Shown here: piece after piece, positions 58,499-64,000 of the stretch
How positions within the stretch are numbered: the stretch's first letter is position 1
Layout of the letters: each line of letters starts with the position of its first letter
Origin: Candidatus Cloacimonadota bacterium
Lineage (GTDB): Bacteria > UBA4055
Direction of reading: 5' to 3'
NCBI GenBank assembly: GCA_002742935.1
Contig: PDON01000061.1
Location: 1-64,000 of the forward strand
DNA length: 64,000 nucleotides
Translations under genes and position numbers: made by a program
Notes under the pieces: generated by a model
The model's input: the letters and a program-made list of their open reading frames with translations, nothing else
Told to the model about the DNA's origin: nothing
Database searches by the model: none

Positions 58499-59077
58499 AT
58501 GGCTATTGATGGCGAAGTAAAAGTATCGAAAGTTATTGAAGAAGCAAAAGAATCTATGGGAAAGGCTTTAGATCATCTTAAGGCTGAACTTGAAAAGATG
58601 AGAGCAGGTAGGGCAACCATGCATACTTTAGATCCGGTTAAGGTGGATTCTTACGGATCACTAGTTCCGGTAAGTCAAGTTGCAACTATCTCTATTCCGG
58701 AACCAAGACAGATTACTATTACTCCTTGGGATAAAAATATGATTAAGGAGATTGAAAAAGGTATAATTAACTCAAATCTAGGGTTTAATCCTTCAAGTGA
58801 TGGTAGCGTTGTTAGAGTAACTATACCTGCACTTACAGAGGAGACAAGAAAAAACTTAGTAAAAGAGGTTAAAAAACTTGGTGAAAACTGTAAGGTTTCT
58901 ATTAGGAATGCAAGAAAGCAGGCAAATAGTGAGCTTGACAGACTTGCTAAGGATGAAGGTGTAAGTGAGAATAGAAGAGATAATGAAAAGATTACTGTTC
59001 AAGAACTTACTGATGACCACAACACAAAAGTTGATGAGATATTGAAAGAGAAAGAAACAGAGGTTATGACTGTTTAG
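58499..59077 (+). CDS. frr: Ribosome recycling factor
   Basis: MRAGRATMHTLDPVKVDSYGSLVPVSQVATISIPEPRQITITPWDKNMIKEIEKGI..NLGFNPSSDGSVVRVTIPALTEETRKNLVKEVKK. Confidence 0.98.
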   Translation: MAIDGEVKVSKVIEEAKESMGKALDHLKAELEKMRAGRATMHTLDPVKVDSYGSLVPVSQVATISIPEPRQITITPWDKNMIKEIEKGIINSNLGFNPSSDGSVVRVTIPALTEETRKNLVKEVKKLGENCKVSIRNARKQANSELDRLAKDEGVSENRRDNEKITVQELTDDHNTKVDEILKEKETEVMTV

Positions 59078-59102
59078 TTTTTATGTAAAAATATTCCTAG
59101 GT

Positions 59103-59132
59103 AAAAAAGCTTTCAATTTTGGGAGCTTTTTT
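59103..59132 (+). terminator. frr terminator AAAAAAGCT/AGCTTTTTT
   Basis: Stem plus T-tract after the frr stop. Confidence 0.7.
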
Positions 59133-59279
59133 GCTTAAATCAACTCTAACGCTAAAAATGTAATGGGAATTTATCCTGAAAAGCGTGAGAAACATTTGGA
59201 ATATAATAGACAAAATGTTTTTAAAGATGATATAATTTTGTATAAATAAAAACTAGATACAACAAGGAGAATGGAATAA

Positions 59280-59885
59280 ATGGTAAATTTTAAATTTAAT
59301 AATAAGAAGAAGGAACTCTTTTTAATATTGATATCCTTAGCAGTTTTATTAATATTTAGTTGCGAGGAAAACAGAAAGCAAAAAAGTAATAGTTTGGAAA
59401 AAAATGAAACAGTATCAGTTTCAAATGAGAATATTGTTAAGGAGCTTTTTGTAGACAAAAATGGGAATAAGCTAAATATAACATTTAACAACACCAAAGG
59501 TATAGCAACAATCTATTTCAAGGGTGAAAAAGCTGAACTCAAAGAGGAGAGATCTGCTTCAGGAATTTGGTATACAAACAAAAACTTCGATTTAAGCGGA
59601 AAAGGGAATGATATTACACTTAAAAAAGATGGAAATATTGTATTTGAACACTATGATGATATTGTAAGGATTGAATCAAAAAATGAGGCAGGAGAAAAAC
59701 TGAATTTAGTTTTTAACAATTCACAGGGAACTGTTAAGGCTTATTTGAACGGTGGTGAACAAATAGATATGAAAGAGAAAAGAGCAGCTTCGGGAATTTG
59801 GTATACTAATGAACATTATGAATTGAGTGGAAAAGGTGATAAATATAAGTTGAGAAAAGATGGAGTAATAATATTTGAGAATTGA
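59280..59885 (+). CDS. Lipoprotein with two tandem MliC-like repeats
   Basis: Lipobox LLIFSCEE; repeats LNITFNNTKGIATIYFKGEKAELKEERSASGIWYTNKNFDLSGKGNDITLKKDGNIVFEH and LNLVFNNSQGTVKAYLNGGEQIDMKEKRAASGIWYTNEHYELSGKGDKYKLRKDGVIIFEN. Confidence 0.75.
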   Translation: MVNFKFNNKKKELFLILISLAVLLIFSCEENRKQKSNSLEKNETVSVSNENIVKELFVDKNGNKLNITFNNTKGIATIYFKGEKAELKEERSASGIWYTNKNFDLSGKGNDITLKKDGNIVFEHYDDIVRIESKNEAGEKLNLVFNNSQGTVKAYLNGGEQIDMKEKRAASGIWYTNEHYELSGKGDKYKLRKDGVIIFEN

Positions 59886-59893
59886 TAACCTTT

Positions 59894-60029
59894 GGGATCT
59901 ACTGAAAAATGGGAAACCTTATCAATTGATTCGTGTCTCACCCGAAAATCAATAACCACTAACATGTAAAGGAGGAGTTAATTACTAATCTTTTAACTGG
60001 TAATTCTTAAACTTTTTTCAATAGATCCC
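59894..60029. repeat. MITE-like inverted-end element
   Basis: GGGATCTACTGAAAAA (59894-59909) and TTTTTTCAATAGATCCC (60013-60029). Confidence 0.55.
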
Positions 60030-60182
60030 ATATATTCATATCCCTTAAAAAACCCAAGATAAGAGCTTATAATATAACTTTTACGGTAGGTCGTAGTTAA
60101 AAAATATGAAAATTATGGTAAAATTTATTATCTTAATTTTAGGAAAGCCGTAATAATTGAACATGAAGAAAGAATTAGTAGT

Positions 60183-60800
60183 ATGATAGTTAGACTTTAC
60201 GAAGAAAACCCTAGACAAAAAGAGATTGATCAGGTGTTAAAGGTCTTAAATAATGGAGGAGTGATAATCTACCCTACGGATACAGGATATTGTATGGGTT
60301 GTGATCTCCACAGTAAGAAGGGGTTAGAAAAACTTCTCTCTATTAAAAGATCAAAGAAAAAGGAGTATTTAAGTTTTGTTTGTAGTAGCTTGAAACATAT
60401 AAGTGACTATGCAGTTGTTTCAAATGACTCATTCAAGATAATGAAAAAATGCCTTCCAGGACCGTATACCTTTATTTTAGAATCAACAAATCAGGTTTAT
60501 AAACTTGTTTCCAAAGGTAAGAAAAGTGTAGGTATAAGGATTCCTAATAATAATATCATTTTAACTTTAGTTAAAGATCTCGGAAGACCCATTATATCAA
60601 CAAGTATAAATCAAGAGGGTGATTTTGATAATGTGTTGGCTGATGTAGAAGATATTAAGGCAAAATACTCTAAACTTGTTGATTGTATAATAGATAGCGG
60701 GTACATATATCCTGAGCTGTCTACAGTTATTGATTTAAGTGACTATGAGATTGAAATTGTTAGAGAGGGTAAAGGTTCAGTTGATTGGTTAATAAACTAA
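60183..60800 (+). CDS. Sua5/YciO/YrdC family (L-threonylcarbamoyladenylate synthase-type)
   Basis: GGVIIYPTDTGYCMGCDLHSKKGLEKLLSIKRS; CLPGPYTFILES; VGIRIPNNNIILTLVKDLGRPIISTSIN. Confidence 0.93.
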   Translation: MIVRLYEENPRQKEIDQVLKVLNNGGVIIYPTDTGYCMGCDLHSKKGLEKLLSIKRSKKKEYLSFVCSSLKHISDYAVVSNDSFKIMKKCLPGPYTFILESTNQVYKLVSKGKKSVGIRIPNNNIILTLVKDLGRPIISTSINQEGDFDNVLADVEDIKAKYSKLVDCIIDSGYIYPELSTVIDLSDYEIEIVREGKGSVDWLIN

Positions 60801-60810
60801 AGTAGGATTT

Positions 60811-61761
60811 ATGAAAAAGATAATATTTGGGATTTTTTCAATACTTTTTATATTAAATGGTTCATCAAAGTATGCCGGAGAGTTTATTACCGGTTCAATG
60901 GATCCCAGAAGCTTGGCTCTTGGAAATAATATTTTAACCTCATTTTCAGATGCAACGGCAGCTTATTACAACCCCTCTTTTATGCCGGAACTTGAAGGGA
61001 AAAGTCTCTTTATTTCCCATAGTGAGAGATTTGAAGGATTGGTTAATCAAGAGTTTATAGGTTTTACAACTAAAATGGATAATCATTATCTAGGTTTTAC
61101 TCTTATCAGATTGGGTGTTGATGATATCCCTCTAACCAAACTGGATAGTAATGAAGGTGGTGTATCTGAAAATAACAGACCTTCTATTTCAAAATATGTG
61201 GATGATAATGAGATAGCCCTAGGAGTCTCCTACGGTTTTAAATACAATGAAAAGTTTAATTTTGGTGGCTCTGCCAAAATCCTATACAAAGGTTTTGAGG
61301 AAGAATCTGCTTACGGTGTAGGTTTTGATATTTCTGCTCTATATAAATTTGATGAAAAAAACCTATTTGCAGCTAAGATTCAAGATGTAACAACCTCTTC
61401 TCTTTTTTGGACAACCGGTAGTAGTGAGTTTATAAAACCATCTATATATTTTGGTGGAGAGTACAACCTATTTTGGGAATATATGAATGCCAATGTAAAG
61501 CTTTTAGGTGGTGGTCGAATAGGAACGGAAGGTTATGATAGGAATAGTGATCTCTCTTTTTCTGAGTTTGATCTAACCTTTAACGGAGGTGTTGAATTTT
61601 TGATAAGTGAGGTACTTATCCTTAGGGGTGGAACAGAGATGGAAAGATGGGGATGTGGAGTTGGAGTTACTATGTACGGAGCAGAGCTTGATTATTCATT
61701 TAAACCTAATAATAATCTTGGAGATACCCACAAAGTAAGTTTAAGTTATAATTGGAAATAG
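60811..61761 (+). CDS. PorV/PorQ-like (UPF0164) outer-membrane protein
   Basis: Signal peptide; FITGSMDPRSLALGNNILTSFSDATAAYYNPSFMPEL; beta-barrel-like pattern. Confidence 0.78.
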   Translation: MKKIIFGIFSILFILNGSSKYAGEFITGSMDPRSLALGNNILTSFSDATAAYYNPSFMPELEGKSLFISHSERFEGLVNQEFIGFTTKMDNHYLGFTLIRLGVDDIPLTKLDSNEGGVSENNRPSISKYVDDNEIALGVSYGFKYNEKFNFGGSAKILYKGFEEESAYGVGFDISALYKFDEKNLFAAKIQDVTTSSLFWTTGSSEFIKPSIYFGGEYNLFWEYMNANVKLLGGGRIGTEGYDRNSDLSFSEFDLTFNGGVEFLISEVLILRGGTEMERWGCGVGVTMYGAELDYSFKPNNNLGDTHKVSLSYNWK

Positions 61762-61762
61762 C

Positions 61763-62200
61763 ATGGAAAAAGGAGTGGTTCAGAGAGTAGATGAAAGATT
61801 TGCATATATCACAATGAGACTTGAAGGTGGTTGTAAAACATGTGTAAATAAGGCTCTTTGTTTTGCAGGAGATAAACCAATTCCTCTTAAAATTGAGAAC
61901 GCTCTTGATCTAAACAAGGGTGATATAGTTGAGTTTGATATAAAGCCGGCAAAAAAGATTATTTCAGGCTTTCTTCTATTCATTCTTCCTATATTTAATC
62001 TTATAGCCGGCTACTACTTAGGTGCCTACTATGGTAAGAGTGAAGTATCGGGAATAATAGGATCATTCATTGGCATTCTTGTTTCGGGTATTGAACTTAT
62101 ATCCATTAATAAAATTATAGAAAAAAACAGATCTTTAATTCCTCAAAATATAAGAAAAGTTGAATCAACTTCTCTTGATAATCTCTCATGCGATACTTAA
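61763..62200 (+). CDS. RseC/MucC-like protein
   Basis: GVVQRVDERFAYITM..GGCKTCVNKALC..GDIVEFDIKPAKKIISGFLLFILPIFNLIAGYYLG. Confidence 0.8.
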   Translation: MEKGVVQRVDERFAYITMRLEGGCKTCVNKALCFAGDKPIPLKIENALDLNKGDIVEFDIKPAKKIISGFLLFILPIFNLIAGYYLGAYYGKSEVSGIIGSFIGILVSGIELISINKIIEKNRSLIPQNIRKVESTSLDNLSCDT

Positions 62201-62988
62201 TAGAATATTTAAGGTTAGTCAGATTTATAAATATTTTGATTATTTCACTATCATTAGTCGTTACGGCTATTTTGATAGAGTTACCTTTTAACATTACAAC
62301 CTTTCTGACAATATTGACTGTTGTTCTAACTCTTGGTAACGGAAATATAATCAATGATATATTTGACTATGATATTGATCTTGTAAACAGAGCTAAAAGA
62401 GTTTTACCATCGGGCAGAATATCTCTTAGAAGTGCAAAGATAATCTATTCTATAACTCTCTTTATAATAATATTTATAGGCTCTTTACTTTCGGAAAGAA
62501 GAGTTATTGAGCTTCTTCTAGTAAATGGAATCTTATTTTTATACTCTTCCCATTTAAAAAAAATACCTATTTTATCAAATATAACTGTATCCCTTATTAC
62601 AGCTTATACATTTCTTTATATTTCAAATTTTAAGCTAGATGGTGTTGTAATATTTTTTATGTTAACAGCTTTTTTCACAAATTTTAGTAGAGAAATTGTA
62701 AAAGATTTTGAAGATATTGAAGGTGATATACTGTTTGGGTACAAATCTCTGCCTTTTTTGAATAAAAAATTATCTAAATCCCTAGTAAAAATTTTACTTT
62801 TTCTAAATTTAGGAATAACGATCTTATACTTTAGAAATAGTATAATTGAAGCCTCTTTGTTAATAATGCTAAATATATACTTGGTAGCTATTGACCCCTT
62901 TAAAGAGGCTGGAAAGTATCAAAAATGGCTAAAGCTATTAATGGGATTAGGTATTTTAACCACTCTTTTTGTAGAACGACTAATTTGA
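62188..62988 (+). CDS. UbiA-family prenyltransferase, DGGGP-synthase-like
   Basis: NDIFDYDIDLVNRAKRVLPSGRISLRSA and FTNFSREIVKDFEDIEGD; multiple TM segments. Confidence 0.85.
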   Translation: MRYLIEYLRLVRFINILIISLSLVVTAILIELPFNITTFLTILTVVLTLGNGNIINDIFDYDIDLVNRAKRVLPSGRISLRSAKIIYSITLFIIIFIGSLLSERRVIELLLVNGILFLYSSHLKKIPILSNITVSLITAYTFLYISNFKLDGVVIFFMLTAFFTNFSREIVKDFEDIEGDILFGYKSLPFLNKKLSKSLVKILLFLNLGITILYFRNSIIEASLLIMLNIYLVAIDPFKEAGKYQKWLKLLMGLGILTTLFVERLI

Positions 62989-63118
62989 ATTGTTTAAAAT
63001 CAGAAGATTAAATTTTTATTTTAACACAATAATTGAGAGCTTAGAATTAACAAATGAACTAACCTAAATTGAGTTTACCGTAATTTATAATCTTTTATAT
63101 CTTTTTGGTAGATACTAA

Positions 63119-64000
63119 CTATAGATTATAAATAGTTCTTAAAATATATTTAGTAAGATATACAGATCCTATCTCTTTACTAAGTCCCGTTAGTGAATTT
63201 AAGATTTTCAAACTACTCTTTTTTAGACCTAAATTTGATAAAACAGATGCTATTTTAAGCTGTAATCTTATCTCCTCTATAATCAGACCTTTTGAATTAC
63301 AAAAATCTAAAGCTTTTTGATAATGCTCTTTCCCTTTTTCCATATCACCATTTATCATAGAGTAAACAGCTTTAATTTTATGAAAACCAATCTTATTTTT
63401 TAATGTTATACCCTCTTTTGTAAGAAAGCTTTCCTGTTTATTAAGGAATATGGATACATCATCATACCTTTTTTGGGTAATAAAGTTTTCAATTACAATA
63501 TTGTTAAAGTTAAATTGATTGTCATAATTTAAAAAATACTCATAATCTGGTTGCTCCAACCTGTCTAATATTTTGTTTGAACTATTAAATCTACCTGTTT
63601 CTGCATACAGCGTTGCCATTTTAAATAATATGGAAGGAATCCTTATCTTACTACCTTGATTGGAATATTTTTTGAAAGCATATTTATAGCACTTTTTAGC
63701 TATTTTAAATCTATGTTCATAGTAGTATAGATCTCCTATTCTTTCAATAAACTTTGTAAACTCCTGCCTATCCTTTATTTTAACTGAGTATTGAAGTGCT
63801 TTTTTAGTTATCTCTTTACTCTTTCCTATATTATTTTGCAACAGATAGTATCTTGAAAGAATCCAGTATCTATCTATAGAATCTTTTTGTTCTTTATCGG
63901 CTTGAGAGTACAATAAACTTTTATGTAAATATCTTGATGATTTATCGGGTTCTCTGTCCAAATATAGATCTGAGAGGTTTGAGTAACACTTTGTGAGGTA
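63119..64000 (-). CDS. TPR-repeat protein, N-terminus beyond window edge
   Basis: FTKFIERIGDLYYYEHRFKIAKKCYKYAFKKYSNQGSKIRIPSILFKMATLYAETGRF..; frame stays open to base 64000. Confidence 0.75.
   Translation of the reverse strand, partial: YLTKCYSNLSDLYLDREPDKSSRYLHKSLLYSQADKEQKDSIDRYWILSRYYLLQNNIGKSKEITKKALQYSVKIKDRQEFTKFIERIGDLYYYEHRFKIAKKCYKYAFKKYSNQGSKIRIPSILFKMATLYAETGRFNSSNKILDRLEQPDYEYFLNYDNQFNFNNIVIENFITQKRYDDVSIFLNKQESFLTKEGITLKNKIGFHKIKAVYSMINGDMEKGKEHYQKALDFCNSKGLIIEEIRLQLKIASVLSNLGLKKSSLKILNSLTGLSKEIGSVYLTKYILRTIYNL

Noticed and set aside
1-64000. CRISPR arrays, rRNA operon, prophage or intact transposase
   Set aside because: No regularly spaced direct repeats, rRNA-like tracts, phage structural genes or transposase domains were seen.

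Overview
AT-rich 64 kb bacterial chromosomal window with about 50 supported protein-coding genes, one tRNA and many hairpin terminators. No rRNA, CRISPR array, prophage or intact transposase was seen. SprA (T9SS translocon), a C25 gingipain-like peptidase with a YPNPFNPSTTIKFSLP-type T9SS sorting tail and a PorV/UPF0164-like protein suggest an FCB-group organism, possibly Delongbacteria-like (inference only). Housekeeping genes recognised: gyrB, xseA, uppP, recA, lysS, pdxJ, rlmH, frr, a Sua5/YciO-family gene, a flotillin/NfeD pair and thyX-like. Main second-look items: (1) dispersed intergenic hairpin elements (about 125-165 bp) whose nested stems differ in sequence but keep pairing (37841-37973, 39684-39836, 58019-58143, relative at 4566-4808), one of them sitting between two copies of a 23-bp palindrome; (2) a MITE-like family with GGGTCTACTGAAAAAG-type inverted ends; (3) a decaying pair of AAA-ATPase-like/PD-(D/E)XK genes with a shared leader, an orphan third leader, a Glu-to-Lys change in the nuclease motif, and a near-identical 3' tract suggesting gene conversion; (4) a tandem ThyX-like protein in which the RHRx7S signature is split between two half-degenerate domains; (5) a YedE/TusA/cysteine desulfurase/DUF3343 chalcogen operon; (6) a lipoprotein with two MliC-like repeats; (7) an archaeal-DGGGP-synthase-like UbiA; (8) signalling oddities: a receiver with a DHp-like tail, and a hybrid kinase whose C-terminal receiver has Asn at the phosphoacceptor site. 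All family calls come from reading the translations; no database search was run.
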